Below are positions 9,640-21,607 of a stretch of 64,000 bases of DNA, piece after piece. Position 1 is the stretch's first letter. Each line of letters begins with the position of its first letter. Below the pieces are notes generated by a model that was given only the letters and a program-made list of their open reading frames with translations, had not been told where the DNA came from and did not search any database. The stretch covers positions 55,750,829 through 55,814,828 of the forward strand of contig NC_083880.1 of the NCBI RefSeq assembly GCF_032452875.1, given 5' to 3'. Made by a program: the position numbers and the translations under genes. This DNA comes from Bos javanicus. Its lineage: Eukaryota > Chordata > Mammalia > Artiodactyla > Bovidae.

Positions 9640-10046
9640 CCCTTCATCTACCCTGGTACTGAAGTTCAGAATCTAGGAACCATTCCTTAAGCTTCACTCT
9701 CTGATTCAATCCATCTTCAAACCTCATCTCCCTGACTCTCCTGCATTTACTAGCCTTGGTTCCAAAACCACTGTCGTCCTCCCATCAGGACTGCAACAAC
9801 CCCCGAATGGTCCTCTATGCAGTGTTCCCTGCTCCTCTGCCAAGGGTTCTTTCTTAAAGGGACTCCTGGCTCCACGCCAAGCCCATGCTGATTTCCACCC
9901 TCTGATTCCCACCATTGTCCCTGCTGATTTCCCTTAATGTGTTCTGTGGCTCCTGCACCCTGATTTTTAGTTCTATTTTGTTTACCACAACTAGCTGAGA
10001 CCTCACCACCAGCTTACAGGAGGTACTCAATAAATATTGGTCACGT
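9640..10046 (-). repeat. L2 LINE fragment, antisense
   Basis: The words 'ctctgattcaatccatcttc', 'caggactgcaacaaccc' and the final 'ggtactcaataaatattgg' occur in the order expected for antisense L2 near its 3' end. The sequence is old and non-coding. Confidence 0.6.
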
Positions 10047-10047
10047 A

Positions 10048-10084
10048 AATGAATGAATGAATGAGCAATGAATGAATGAATGAG
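10048..10084 (+). repeat. (GAAT)n microsatellite
   Basis: Interrupted GAAT tetranucleotide run grown from the 'aatgaatg' end of the adjacent L2. Confidence 0.9.
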
Positions 10085-10144
10085 TAATAACAGGAGTCTT
10101 ATGTTGCAGAAGATCCAAATTCAGAAAGAAATAGTAGGAACTCT

Positions 10145-10325
10145 TATAGTCAATGCTGCTGTAGCCCTTATCCTGTGCTCAGTACTGCTTTAATTAAGTA
10201 ATTTAACACATGCCGAACCTGCAAGGCAGGTGCTATTATTTTTGTTTTATAGATTAGAAAATTGAGACCTAGAGATGCCTACTAATTTACAAAAGTTGTA
10301 AAGTAAGTTGTGTATCTATTTATAG
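10145..10325 (-). repeat. MIR SINE, antisense
   Basis: 'tgctcagtactgctttaatt', 'ggtgctattatttttgtttt' and 'attagaaaattgagacctaga' match antisense MIR in order. Confidence 0.7.
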
Positions 10326-10329
10326 AAAT

Positions 10330-10893
10330 CTATAAAACTGCTTGTTTGAGTTTATATTACAAATGGGGACAAGTAATTATTAAAAATTAAAAAACAGTAC
10401 TAATGAAACACTACTCAATTCTATGCTGAAGCATTAATATTTAACTAAATGCATGAAAACGCTCAAAGATCATTCTGGTAACCCTTCAATGCTCCCGCCC
10501 AGTGTGCAGAACCATGACTATAACCAATGTCTTCTGAGACAACAGTGTCTGGTCCCTCCCCCATCAGGGTCCTGGTTCTTAGAGGGGCATTTCTTTCCTG
10601 ACAGCAGTGATGAATCCCAACACGGATATCCAGACTCTTGGGATTTGTTCAGGCTGGAAGGAGCCCTGGCCTGCGTTGCCCTGTGCACAAAGGCTGTGAC
10701 CCCTCTTGCTCCCCTTGAGTGTTACCTCGCCTCCACGCATCCCAATCAGTAAGCCATGTGGTGTGTTGGGAGCTGGGGTGTGGCACTCAGCAGAGGTGCA
10801 GCTCAGAACCTTTGTCCATGGTGTTTGTTAAGCTTTCCCCAAGGCATTTGTTTAAAATCTGGCCTTTCAAAAATGCAGAGTTTGAGGTTAATT
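10330..10893. other. Single-copy DNA
   Basis: AT-rich to about 10460, then more GC-rich. A 99-codon plus-strand open frame (10453-10752) has no recognisable domain and is treated as chance. Confidence 0.4.
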
Positions 10894-10903
10894 CAAGAGA
10901 AGG

Positions 10904-11121
10904 AAAGGGTTTCCCAGGTGGCACTAGTGGAAAAGAATCCACCTGTAGGAGATGTAAGAGACGTAGGTTCAGTCCCTGGGGTTGAGAAGATCCCCTGGAG
11001 GAGGACATGGCAGCCCACTCTCGTATTCTTGTCTGGAAAGTCCCATGGACAGAGGAGCCTGGTGAGCTACAGTCCACGGGGTCACAAAGAGTCAGACAGG
11101 ACTGAAGTGACTTAGCACACA
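10904..11121 (+). mobile_element. Bov-tA SINE
   Basis: A full-length tRNA-Glu-derived SINE, from 'gtttcccaggtggcacta' to 'gaagtgacttagcacaca'. A 10-bp duplication, CAAGAGAAGG, lies at 10894-10903 and 11122-11131. The pol III A- and B-box region is diverged. Confidence 0.95.
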
Positions 11122-11262
11122 CAAGAGAAGGGAGCTGATACTGTTTAGAAATGGTGCTCTCAGGCTGTTGTCCAAAACACAGTTGCAACCTAACATCTTT
11201 CCTTGTGGAAGTAACTGTGGTTGAGTGTTTGATGTGAATTCTCAGACATGATGAGGATGCAG

Positions 11263-11277
11263 ACACACACACACACC
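11263..11277 (+). repeat. Short (AC)n run
   Basis: About seven AC units in otherwise single-copy DNA (11132-11374), where nothing else was recognised. Confidence 0.8.
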
Positions 11278-11430
11278 CCTTACATACACTCATATACAAA
11301 TTTACATGGTGCTTTATGCACATGTAAACAAATATAGGTAGATAGATATAAATGTATAAATATATATCTGCATATACACATGGAAATTACCTTGGGAAGC
11401 AGTTTGGCAGTTTCTTAAAAAGCTAAACCT

Positions 11431-11508
11431 TATACAGATCTAAAACTATTATATTGTACACTTGAAACTGATATGTTATATGTCAGTTATACCTCATTTA
11501 AAAAAGGT
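11431..11508 (+). mobile_element. 78-bp mini L1 tail insertion
   Basis: TAAACCT flanks it at 11424-11430 and 11509-11515. Removing the 78 bp joins 'aaaaagctaaacct' to 'acaactagcatatgat', restoring the L1M alignment. The content ('attgtacacttgaaactg' to 'catttaaaaaagg') looks like a severely truncated L1 end with an A-rich tail. Confidence 0.65.
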
Positions 11509-11614
11509 TAAACCTACAACTAGCATATGATCTAGACTTTCTATTCCTAGGTATTTATAGAAAAGCATATGTTTGTACAAAAACACATAGATGACTGGTT
11601 GTAGGTATTTTATT

Positions 11615-11841
11615 TGTTGTTGCTTTTCAGTCACTAAAGCATGTCTGACTCTTTTTGACCCCGTGGACTGCAGCCTGCCACGCTCCGCTGTCCATGGGAT
11701 TCTCCAGGCAAGAATCCTGGAGTGGGTTGCCATGCCCTCCTCCAGGGAATCTTCCTGACCCAGAGATCGAAGCCAGGTGTCCTGTGTCTCCTGCTTTGGC
11801 AAGTGGGTTCTTCACCCACGAGTGCCACCTGGGAAGGCCCC
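11615..11841 (-). mobile_element. Bov-tA SINE
   Basis: Antisense Bov-tA inside the L1M tail, with an 8-bp duplication ATTTTATT at 11607-11614 and 11842-11849. Confidence 0.95.
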
Positions 11842-12375
11842 ATTTTATTGGTATTAGCCCCCAAATGAAAATAACCCAAATGTCTATCAACAGAAGAACT
11901 GTTAAACTGCCAGGCATCCATATAATGGAAACTTCTGGTGATAAAAAGGGATGAGCCCGTGGGCCCAGCAGCAATGTGGATGGAGGTGAAAGCAATTATG
12001 AGAGTGAAAGAAGCCAGACGGCACTGAATACGCCCTGTGTGCTCGCGCTTACATGAAACTCTGGAAAATGGAAATTAATCTACAGTGACAGAGAGCAGGG
12101 CAGTGGTTGCCTGGGCAGAGAAGCGGGAGTGGAGAGGAAGGCATGCAGATGGGCAGGAGGGCGCCCCAGATGGGGATGTGGTCCAACATATATAAATAGA
12201 TCGGGGGTGGTTGCACAAGTGTGTCCTGTGTCAAAATGTAACACATCACACACTTTAAATGCGTGAAGCTTATTAAAGGTCAATTATACCTCAGTAAGAC
12301 AGATTTAACACACCCTTGGTGGGCTTCTTTCCCTCATTATATTTCAATCTGCAACCCCATATGGACTGCACAGTG

Positions 12376-12580
12376 TGCTGTGCTCAGTTGCTCAGTCGAG
12401 TCCAACTTTGTGACCCCCATGGACTTTAGCCCACTAGGCTCCTCTGTCCATGGGATTCTCCAGGCAAGAATATTGCAGCGGGTTGTCATTCCCTTCTCCA
12501 GGGGATCTTCCTGACCCAAGGATCGGACAGGCCTCTCTGCATTGGCAGGCAGGTTCTTTACCACCAGTGCCGCCTGGAGT
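12376..12580 (-). mobile_element. Bov-tA SINE
   Basis: Antisense Bov-tA. Just outside its left end, 12349-12368 ('gcaaccccatatggactgca') resembles another short Bov-tA piece, possibly a remnant of an earlier copy. Confidence 0.9.
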
Positions 12581-12589
12581 GGTCCCTCA

Positions 12590-12775
12590 GATTGAACGGA
12601 CTGCTTTTGGTAAGTGTTTAGGTTGTTTCCAGTCCTCTGTGATTATTCATGTGTATGTGTCTTTGTTTATTTAGGCATTTATTTCTACAGCTTGAGTTGG
12701 AAATGGAATTGGGTCAAAGGAGATGCATGTTTTAATTTCTAAGAGATATGGTCTAACTGCCCTGCTAAGTTAAAA
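12590..12775 (-). repeat. L1M/HAL1-type fragment, antisense
   Basis: 'ttaggttgtttccagtcct', 'gtgtatgtgtctttg' and 'ggaattgggtcaaaggagat' follow the antisense 3' region of old L1. Confidence 0.65.
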
Positions 12776-13757
12776 AAAAGGAAAAGAAACCAAGCGAAAC
12801 AAAGCACAGTGTAAAGATGTTCTGTGGATTTACTCTCTTACACACAGATTTACTCTTTCCCACAACCCTAAGCAGCACGGCATCCAAATAATACGGCTGA
12901 CAACCCTGCTTTTCCCCTTAAGGATGATAGGGTGGCTGACCCCAGGCTGGAAAGGGCAGGGGCGTAGCTGGGGCACGCTGCCATGGAGGCAGGTCCCAGG
13001 GGCACCCATGAATAGGAGAGGTGACGATATCATGCCTTTAAAAAGTAGCTCAATTCATAAATGGACAAGTAGGAATTACCACTGTCAAGACGAGCTCTAT
13101 TTTCAGACAATTGCTCTTGAGGTCAGGCAGGGGCACCACCAAGCTGCAGCATCACACAGACCGGGCTCCTGTGCCCAGTGTCAGAGGTGATGGCAGATGG
13201 AGGCCCTCAGCTGTCCATGCAGAAAGAGCCCTTCCTCCACTGCTCACTGCCCAGAGGCCAGCTCTCGGCAGGGGGCTGTTTCCATCTTTGTCCAGCGTGA
13301 TTCTGCTGCCGGTACTTGACCTATGGCTCAGATTTCTGAGATGCACATTTGCATAAGCAGCTAGGCTTCCAGCCTCTCTGTTTGCAGTACAGCTCATCAG
13401 CAAAGAGGCGGCTCTTCCCCTTCCCTCACTAGGACCCTCTCTCTCTGTCTCTCTGACATGCACCCCGCTCCTCTCCGCACCACCAACACAGAACAAAGTC
13501 ACTTCCTGGTGGACTTCGCAAGCCTAGGATTCTTTCCTTCCACTCTCCACAAATCCTTTCTGTCTGCTCTTCAAGGCAGATGGAGGATCTGGCTCTGCGG
13601 TTTCCAGGTGGGGCTGTCAGGATTTGCTGAGGCCTCAGGCTCTGGAGTCTGATTCCGAAGCCTGTTTCACAGGATGTAAGTGGGTTTTTATTTGAAAAGA
13701 CATGTCTCCTGAGCTGCCAGAAGGAGGCAGGACCAGTAGAAGATGTTGGAACTTGAA
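12776..13757. other. Single-copy DNA
   Basis: No recognisable repeat or exon. Short open frames on both strands overlap one another and show no domain. Confidence 0.4.
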
Positions 13758-13975
13758 ATATGATGCGAAGAGCCGACTCATTGGAAAAGACCCTGCTGGG
13801 AAAGATAGAAGGCAGGAAGCGAAGTGGGTGGCAGAGGATGAGCTGATTGAATGATGTCACTGACAAAGTGGAGATGAGTTTGAGCAAACTTTGGGAGATG
13901 GTGAAGGACAGGGAAGCCTAGAGCATTGTAGTCCATGGGGTCAAAAAGAGTCAGACACGACTGAGCAACTGGACA
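13758..13975 (+). mobile_element. BovB LINE 3' fragment, diverged
   Basis: The tail of BovB, from 'atgatgcgaagagccgac' to 'cagacacgactgagcaac', with several deletions relative to the other copies here. No clear target-site duplication. Confidence 0.85.
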
Positions 13976-15227
13976 ACAGGCTAAGGGGATGCGTTTCCTG
14001 GATTCTGATGGAAGGTAAAGGAAAGTTGAGATTCCATGTTTCTCGTGTGTTTTGACCCCTATTCTGCATTTGCCCACTCTACCATTATTCTTATTTTGAG
14101 GAAGTCATTTTCATCCTGATATTCTAGAATGCTGCTTATGTTTTGAAGGGAAGTTTCTAGAGCAGTGGCGATGTCTTCCGTGAAATATCTGAATTAGGTG
14201 TGCAGGCTTTTAAAATCCATTTCATTAGGTACTTAGGGGTGCACTTGCAAGCACTCAGAAAGACCTCGGGGAAGAAAATAGCTCAGGAGCATTTAGAAAT
14301 GAGACTGTGTCTTGCTTCTTCTTGCAGGTTCCGATAGCCGGAGATAGGAATGCATCTTCTGTTCCAGGAGGAAATCGAGACAGACGTGACGAGTAAGACT
14401 GGGTGATGGGAAGGGCTTCCCCCGAGGAGGACAAGCAAGGGCTCTGAGCGTCCACCACACTCCAGGGATGCTGACCAGCCTGCCGGGGAGCCAGGACATC
14501 ACTTCAAGGGTGGGGTCAGCGCCCTGAAGGATGTGACAGGGTGGGTGTGGGGTAAGGACCAAGCTGGGCAGAAGGGACAGAGCTCTGGCAGCTCCTTGAC
14601 CCTCCCCCATGAACCCTGCTGTCTCCCGGATGTCCCAGAGGTCCTGGGACTCACGACAGTTGACTGTGCTCACCTCGTCCCCCTCCAAGCTTGGGATGCC
14701 CTGTCCCAGAGTCACCACTGACCACAGAAGGAGTGTTTACACGGTGGAAATCGGCGAACCCTGCAAATCAGAGCTTCCTGCCCTGTGCCCTGAAAGCTGG
14801 ATGTTGACACTGGTTGGCCACCCCTGTCCCCGACGACTCCCTCGCCACCGCCTGCCCCCCCCCCCACTCCCGACCCATGCAGCTGATTATTGTTGGTAAG
14901 GAGCAGCCTGTCTCTACAGTTTGGATCATCTCCCTGGGCATCCCTTGGAGCTTGGACAGGGGGTAACACCCAGGGTCACGTTTGCAAAGAGCTTAGGTGG
15001 TCGCAGACCTATCAGGAGGGGGCCTCAGGGGAGGAAGGAGCCCCATGTGGGTTGCGTCTCAGGAAGCCCCTCCCCTGGGATGTGCCACACGTAGACCTTG
15101 GGAGGGACACATAGCAGCTGCAATGCACTGGAAGCAGCCTAGGAAGAAGACACGGGAGCAGAACATGGAGGGGCTTAGAGAAGTCCAAAGTCTGGTGGGT
15201 AAATTGTAGTGGGTTATCCGTTCTGAA
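13976..15227. other. Single-copy DNA, GC-rich in the middle
   Basis: No gene or repeat family recognised. A run of about 13 C at 14855-14867 sits in the GC-rich part. The 141-codon minus-strand open frame (14293-14718) lacks any domain or splice context. Confidence 0.4.
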
Positions 15228-15431
15228 GGGGCTTCCCTGGTAGCTTAGTGGTAAAGATTCTACCTGCTGATTCAAGTGATGCAGGTTCAATTTCTGGGTT
15301 GGGAGGATCCCCTGGAGAAAGGAATGGCAACCCATTCCAGGATTCTCTGGAAATTCCATGGACAGAGGATCCTGGTGGGTTACAGTGCATGGGACTGCAA
15401 AGAGTCGGACACGACTAAGTGACTAACACAC
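15228..15431 (+). mobile_element. Bov-tA SINE
   Basis: From 'ggggcttccctggtagctta' to 'gacacgactaagtgacta'. It carries a short internal change in the head ('ctgattcaagtgatgcagg'). Confidence 0.93.
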
Positions 15432-15595
15432 AACCCCTCTGAAAATAGGAGTGGAATAAAGGGAGATTAGAGGGGAGACCCTGGATGCTAATGAACATGT
15501 AGTCGTTCTGAATATGAGAAGTATTGGATTACGGGAATAACCAAGAAAGAGCTTGATGAAATGGCTTATTTATTTTTAGGCTCAACACGATTTGT

Positions 15596-15960
15596 AAAGT
15601 AGAGCATTGATTGATTGATGACTCATTGATTCAATCAGAAGCTTATGGAGAGCACACTGCGTGCTGGGCAAAATGTGCTGGAGCTGCAATTGAACAGATT
15701 AGATGAGGGCCCTAGTTTACGCCTGGCAGGAGAGATAAGAAAGAATCTAATAATGGCATCAACAATTAGGTGATTGCAAATTGTAGCATGTGGAGCTTTA
15801 CAGACAGAAGGGAGCACGTGCAAAAGTCCTGGGGTGCAAGTGAACCTTTCCCGGCAGAAAGGGACAGAGCGACCAGGCTGTGAGGGTGGAGAGGCCCGGG
15901 GGCTGAGCTGGCCATGACACCCAGGCTAGGTCTTCGAGTGACAGGGAGCACTGAGGGCAT
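15596..15960 (+). repeat. L2 LINE fragment
   Basis: 'tgactcattgattcaatcag', 'gcacactgcgtgctgggc', 'agatgagggccctag' and 'gagcacgtgcaaaagtcctg' occur in L2 order. Heavily diverged. Confidence 0.65.
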
Positions 15961-17048
15961 AAATCAGGCAGGTGGGCCTTCAGAGGTGCTGTGTTAAAGT
16001 CCACTGGCAGGGGGACAGACAGGCTGGTGGAAAGTCCTGGAAAGAATAGCTCCCCACTCTTCACATCCTGGTCCTAAACTCCATGGTTCCCAGGGCCTGG
16101 GAAGTCACAGCCTGACACCTGTTTCCCCAGATCACCTTGTGATTTTCATAAATGCAAATTCAAATACTTATCTGTTCTATAAAGACTTAGTGCATTTAAA
16201 TAACCATCATCCCGTCAATGAATTCCAGGGATGTTGGAATCATCATTCTCACAGATAGAACAGGCATTAAATCCACAGGGGAGTCATTAAAAAATGGCTC
16301 TTTCTCTCCATTTGATCAAAGCGGTAGTTTTAATGTATTTATTCAGGATTTAGAAAATAGAATTCAATTAGAACTGAAATGGTGTTAAATTAAGTAATTC
16401 CTATTGTGTTTGTCTGACAGACAGGGGTGGCCTGACCTGGGAGGGCAGTGCCCCTCCTCTGCCCCCGGTTCCCTTTCAATGGCTGACAGAGACCACTGGA
16501 TCCCTTTTAACCCGTTACTCTCATTTAATTCTGTTAGTGACACCTGAGAGCCATGCAGGTTTATTGGTGCAATTTGATAAGTTAATAGGAATAATCTTCT
16601 TTGTTCAACTTCTCTGGTGGGACTTCACTCATGCAGTATTACTGTCAGGCACAAGTCATGTGGCTTGATCATGTTCCCTTTAAATAACAAGGTATAATGA
16701 AAGGATAAAACGGATGGAAATGGATACGCCAGTTCCCTTTTTACTTTACTTTTTACCGTGATAGAGTTTGAGATTTCGGTGACAAGGAGACTTTGAGCTA
16801 TTTGGGAAGAAGCTGTTTCAATACCTGCCTTGTTGCAGTTAAATTCTTGGTCGCTGTCTGCCAAAAAAGGGTAGATTTCAGGCAATTATTATGGACCTGA
16901 AGACAGAATTTTCTAGCCAATTAGAAAACAAAATGAAAAATATTCATGGTGTAAAAAAACCCAGACCACTAAAGAGAAAAAAGGAAAAGCACATGGATTT
17001 GGGGTTTGGCTGTCTACATCCAGCGAGTGTCCTGTGCACTGTGTTAGG
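15961..17048. other. Single-copy DNA, AT-rich core
   Basis: No repeat recognised. 16130-16420 is AT-rich with several ATTTAAAT, TTTAATGT and TTAATT words, the composition often seen in conserved non-coding elements; not tested. The rest is unremarkable. Confidence 0.35.
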
Positions 17049-17262
17049 CTCAGTCTCTTCAGTCATGTCCGACCCTTTGTGACCCTAAGGCCTGTAGCCC
17101 ACCAGGCTCCTCAGTCCATGGGATTCTCCAGGCAAGAACGCTGGAGTGGGTTGCCATGCCCTCCTCCAGGGGATCTTCTCGACCCAGGGATTGAAACCCA
17201 AGTCTCCTGCATCTTCTGTATCACAGGTGAATTCTTTAATGCTGCACCACCAGGAAAAGCCC
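17049..17262 (-). mobile_element. Bov-tA SINE
   Basis: Antisense, from 'ggctcagtctcttcagtcat' to 'caccaccaggaaaagccc'. Confidence 0.93.
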
Positions 17263-18487
17263 CACCCAACGAATACTTCAAGCAACTATTCAATTTCTCC
17301 CTCCGCTCATAGTCACAGTGTAATATGAATATTCAGATCCTTTACTGGGACAAACATTCACACTCAGGGGTAAAACTTGCTCTAGAGTTATAACAATTAC
17401 ACGTCCAAATGTGGATTCTGAAGACATGAAGAGAATCCTGAATGGCAGACTGCATTTTATCCATTTGAGATTATAGCTAGAGTGTGAGATATGTTGGTAA
17501 AAATTAGGCTCCGCTCCCACAAGTTACCATTTATTTCTATAGACTGAGAATCAAATGCAGTGACGTCTTTTTCTGTGCTTAGAAAATAAATGGTGGACAG
17601 TTTGGTTTTGAGAGGAAAGGGGATGGGTGCAGGGCTTAGAACATCGCTGTGGATTTCTGAGCTTGGTGTTGAAATCAAAGCATGAATTGAGACAAATGGT
17701 AAGAAATGCTTGCAGTCCCTAGACAAACAGCAACCTCAATGCATTTTTCATACATGTAGACTTGGCAGTTTTCAAAATGCCTCTTACAGAAATGGCTAAC
17801 ATATGATAAATACCCCATAAGACATGTACGATCCCTTTGGAGCCTCAGGAAGCAGATGGTGTGTCTGTAAAAATAAGGATCAGGCAAAGAGAGCAAAGGG
17901 GAGTGGGCCTCGGAGGCTCCTGTTAGCAGAACGCCACCCACCCAGAAGCCTGAAACCCTTTGCTGATCCAGAGAAAATTCTGAGTTCAGATGAAAGGTTA
18001 TTTCCCTGGAATACACTGAGGAAGTGATAACTCATAACATGGACTTTTGTTGCTGGAACATGTAGGTTCTCACTTTTCACTGCATGCATTGTTCAGAGAA
18101 GCTCAAGCTGTGGGTGCTTCCTCTTGAAGAATGAGGTCGCCAGCTGGAAAACTGGATCAAATCTCATCATCTCAAATGACCAGAGGAGTCTTGATCCTGG
18201 CTAAGAAGGTGAGAGACCAAAGAGGAGGAGATGCCATCTGTTGGTGCTGAGCTTGAGTAGGTGGCTCTTTCCTGGACATGTGGGTGGCGAGTGTGGCATT
18301 CAAAGACACGTGTGTGCCGTTTAATAAGAGATGCACTCGGCTTCCTGCTGGAGGGCAAAGGCTGTGAATCCCAGACAGGAACCCGCAACCCCTCCTCTTC
18401 TCCAGGGTCAACCACAAGCCCCAAGCTTTTGCTCAAGGAAGGCTGAGCTGCCCCTCCAGGTATCAGTGCCCCACCGAGCATCCCCTT
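17263..18487. other. Single-copy DNA
   Basis: No repeat or gene recognised. Open frames of 60-113 codons occur on both strands without domains. Confidence 0.4.
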
Positions 18488-19010
18488 GTTGTTGTTCAGT
18501 CACTAAGCTGTGTCTGAGTCTTTGTAACTCCACAGACTGCAGCAGCCAGGCTCCTCTGATCTCTACTATCTCCTGGAGTTTGCTCAAATTCATGTCCATT
18601 GAGTAAGAGATGCTATCTAATCATCTCATTCTCTGCTGACCGTTTCTCCTTTTACCTTCAATCTTTCCCAGCATCAGGGTCTTTTCAATGAGTTGGCTCT
18701 TCACATCAGGTGGCCAAACTATTGGAGATTCAGCTTCAGCTTTAGCTTCAGTCCTTCCAGTGAATATTCAGGGCTGATTTCCTTTAGGATTGACTGGTTT
18801 GATCTCCTTGCAGTCCAAGGGACTCTCAAGAGTCTTCTCCAGCACCATAATTGGAAAGCACCAATTCTCCAGTATTCAGCCTTCTTTATGGCCCAATTCT
18901 CACCTCCGTACATGACTACTGGAAAAACTATAGCTTTGACTATGCAGACCTTTGTCAGCAAAGTGATGCCCTGTACATTCTGATTATCTAGTGTGGTTGT
19001 TATTTCTTTG
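18488..19010 (-). mobile_element. BovB LINE 3' fragment, diverged
   Basis: An antisense BovB tail. The minus strand at 18719-19000 still shows VMYGGENWAIKKAEY and LWCWRRLLRVPWTARRSNQS, with stops elsewhere. More diverged than the 4.1 kb copy. Confidence 0.88.
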
Positions 19011-19654
19011 AATGCCCTGTAGTTTGTTCCAAAGGAGATCCCACCGGCTCTGCTAGCAGTGTGGTCACTGGCTGGGCCAAGTGTCCTGCAAGCCCACATT
19101 AACCTTGTGAGGTAACAGCTTTGGCAAAGCTGTGGCAACAGAGGGTCAGGATGGGAAACCAAGAAAATAAATACCTCCTTAATCGAGTCCTGGTGCCCCT
19201 CTGGGTTGTGGGGGCAGTATCTCCATGTGGCTTATTAACTTAGTTAAATCCATATTTCCTTCCTCAAGAGTAGGAATCATGATCATAACTAAGTCCACGA
19301 AAGAAAGTAAAAGTTTACAATAGTTCATGAATCATGAAATGCTTCAGATGCCGGGAGCAAACAGCACAGCGACTCAGGCTGTTCAGTGAGCCCTTTGTCT
19401 CCTAACAGGTGGCGGGTGCCTGCTGGGACAAGACTTGGGTTTCCTGACCCTCTGGCAGGGACATCCACGTGCACATTTTGAATCAGTTCCCGAAGTGGAC
19501 AGGCCATGAGAACTATTGCGCAAACCTCTATTTTCCTAAATCATTGTTTGAGAAAAATTGTTCTGAGTTTTCAATGCAAGAGCCAATAGCCATCCAGCTT
19601 ATTGTGCCACATGCAATCAATTCCTGAAAGTCCTGGGAAAAACAGACTGTACGT

Positions 19655-19930
19655 AGTAATAATAATTGTGATGTCTATTTGCCTATCTTGAGCTGCATTT
19701 TCACGTTACCTTGTGGAATTCTTAAAAGCAGGAGTTATTACTCTAATGTTAGAGGTGAAGCCTAGAAATAAAATAACTTTGCCAGACAATGAATAGGGGT
19801 ACAGGATTTGCACTTGAATTGTTAACTTGAACAGCAGCTTCCCCAGCACGTTCCGAGTGTCAGGCACTGTGTTAAGCATGTTACGTGTGCAGTCACTGCT
19901 CCCTGGGTGCTCAGGAATTGTTGCTGATCA
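19655..19930 (-). repeat. MIR SINE fragments, antisense
   Basis: 19655-19820 carries 'ggagttattactctaatg' and 'taactttgccagacaatgaa'. 19845-19900 carries 'gagtgtcaggcactgtg'. These are two MIR-derived pieces, not necessarily one copy. Confidence 0.55.
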
Positions 19931-20752
19931 ATAAGTCATGTCAGCGTCCGGGAGAGATCACTCCCGAGAGGATGGTTCTGAAGTCCGCTTTTCCCCATCG
20001 AGTAGACAAACCCTCTGAGGGGCTTTCATAAGAGAGACAGGCTCCAAGCCCCTTGGCACACTATCTTTATCTTCAAATGTAAAGAGATTCTCCCCCCTCT
20101 CAGCAACATCTTCAGTGTGGTACCTTAGTTCTATACCCAGGAGACAGGCAGTCTATTCCCATGATGCTGTCACGTTCAAGGTCACTTGCTCATTTCTCGA
20201 TGTCTTCACCAGTCATTCAGTTAGACCCAGCCTGAGCAGCAGGCTCTGTGTCAGGCTGCAGTTTGCATGGAAAATAAATGGACCAAAAAAAAAAAAATCA
20301 CAGCTTCCAAACCACATGGTTTCAATCTTTCACTGGTGATTTAAATTTTAAAACGTTTCTATTATAAACCCTGAAGAGTGGTTTCTCCTGGGTTCATTTT
20401 AAAATCGCCCTGTTACAATCCTGTTCCTGGAAATATCAGTCAAACTTAATAATAGGAGAGTTGAAAATAGAATGATAAAGACTTTTCTAACACTTCTTTC
20501 CCCCATTTAAGTTAGATGACAATTTTGTTTACTTGGTTCAAGTGAAATTCCAGTTGCATTGTGAGCTTTTTAGAAAAATGAGACATTTATCTTCTCTCTG
20601 TACAGCATGGAGCTCACAAGCTCCTGTAATCTTGATATAATCTTTACAGAGGTCCATAAAAAGGCTGCGCAGTATATAAACCTGTGATGGCCAGGGCAGC
20701 CTGTTTCTCCCAGCTCATGGACCAAATGATACTGACTTTTCTCCTTGGCCCA
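19931..20752. other. Single-copy DNA with TATA-like box
   Basis: No gene recognised. A 13-base A run lies at 20284-20296. A CArG-like word and a TATA-like box at 20654-20680 are listed separately. Confidence 0.4.
20654..20680 (+). promoter_or_regulatory. CArG-like word plus TATA-like box
   Basis: CCATAAAAAGG (20654-20664) resembles an SRF/MEF2 site but has one base too many in the A/T core. TATATAAA follows at 20673-20680. No start site, exon or CpG island was seen downstream. Confidence 0.15.
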
Positions 20753-20763
20753 TTAGGGAAGAA

Positions 20764-20972
20764 TTGAGTGTTAATCGCTTAGTTGTGTCCAACTCTTTGC
20801 AACACTATGGACTGTAGCCTGCCAGGCTTCTCTGTCCATGGTATTCTCCAGGCAAGAATACTGGAGTGGGTAGCCATTCCCTTCTTCAGGGGATCTTCTG
20901 GAGCCAGGGATTGAACTCAGGTCTCCTGCATTGCAGGCAGATTCTTTACCATCTGAGCCACCAGGGAAGCCT
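20764..20972 (-). mobile_element. Bov-tA SINE
   Basis: Antisense, with a perfect 11-bp duplication TTAGGGAAGAA at 20753-20763 and 20973-20983. Confidence 0.96.
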
Positions 20973-20983
20973 TTAGGGAAGAA

Positions 20984-21595
20984 GATGCAACTGATATCAC
21001 ATGTACACTTGATCAAGAGTCCTCAAAATCAAATGTGGTCAGGCAGGGCATATACATAAGTAAAACACACTTGATGTAAAGAAAGAAAGGAACTCCTCCC
21101 CAACCCCCACTGTAGCTCTAGCATCTTCTGATCACATGGGAAGGGGGCACCATGCTGTCAGATCTTAATTTCCCAGGAAAATCCAGGAATCCATACACTT
21201 TATGTGAAATCACCTTAGCTATTGACAGGTCATTAAAAAAGCAAAAGGAAAAGCATCGCACAAGCCAAGCAGAGCAGACCAGCAGGCCATGAATGCCAGC
21301 GCCCTGCAGCCTGTGTTCCTGCTCCATTCTGAGGTCAGGTTGGAACTGAGCATCTCCCTGAATCTCATCCTCGACGGGCTAATTATTCTGAGTGTCCGTC
21401 CTGGACATCGTGGCTTTTATACTCACACGTTCTTACCTTGTTTTTATTAATACTTCTAGTTCCCCACTTTACAGCTCTGCCTCACGACTTGTTGTCACCC
21501 AAATTATTATTATCAGCAGCTGGATTTGACAGGTTTTCTCAGTTATGCTCCCATTATTATTCTACTCAACTTTCCCCCCTGTTTTGCTGTATTTT
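20984..21595. other. Single-copy DNA
   Basis: Nothing recognised. Confidence 0.4.
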
Positions 21596-21607
21596 ATACA
21601 TGCACAA

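Larger units (their letters stand above)
11375..12305 (+). mobile_element. Old L1M 3' end, sense
   Basis: Reads in order: 'ggaagcagtttggcag', 'ttctattcctaggtattta', 'aacccaaatgtctatcaaca', 'gtgaaagaagccagac', 'cagtggttgcctgggcagag' and 'cactttaaatgcgtgaa', the classic ORF2 end and 3' untranslated region of old L1. It is interrupted by a 78-bp insertion at 11431-11508 and by a Bov-tA at 11615-11841. No reading frame survives. Confidence 0.8.

Noticed and set aside
10904..11121. tRNA gene, from the tRNA-like head of Bov-tA
   Set aside because: The SINE heads are tRNA-Glu-derived but lack a foldable cloverleaf and sit in retroposons with target-site duplications.
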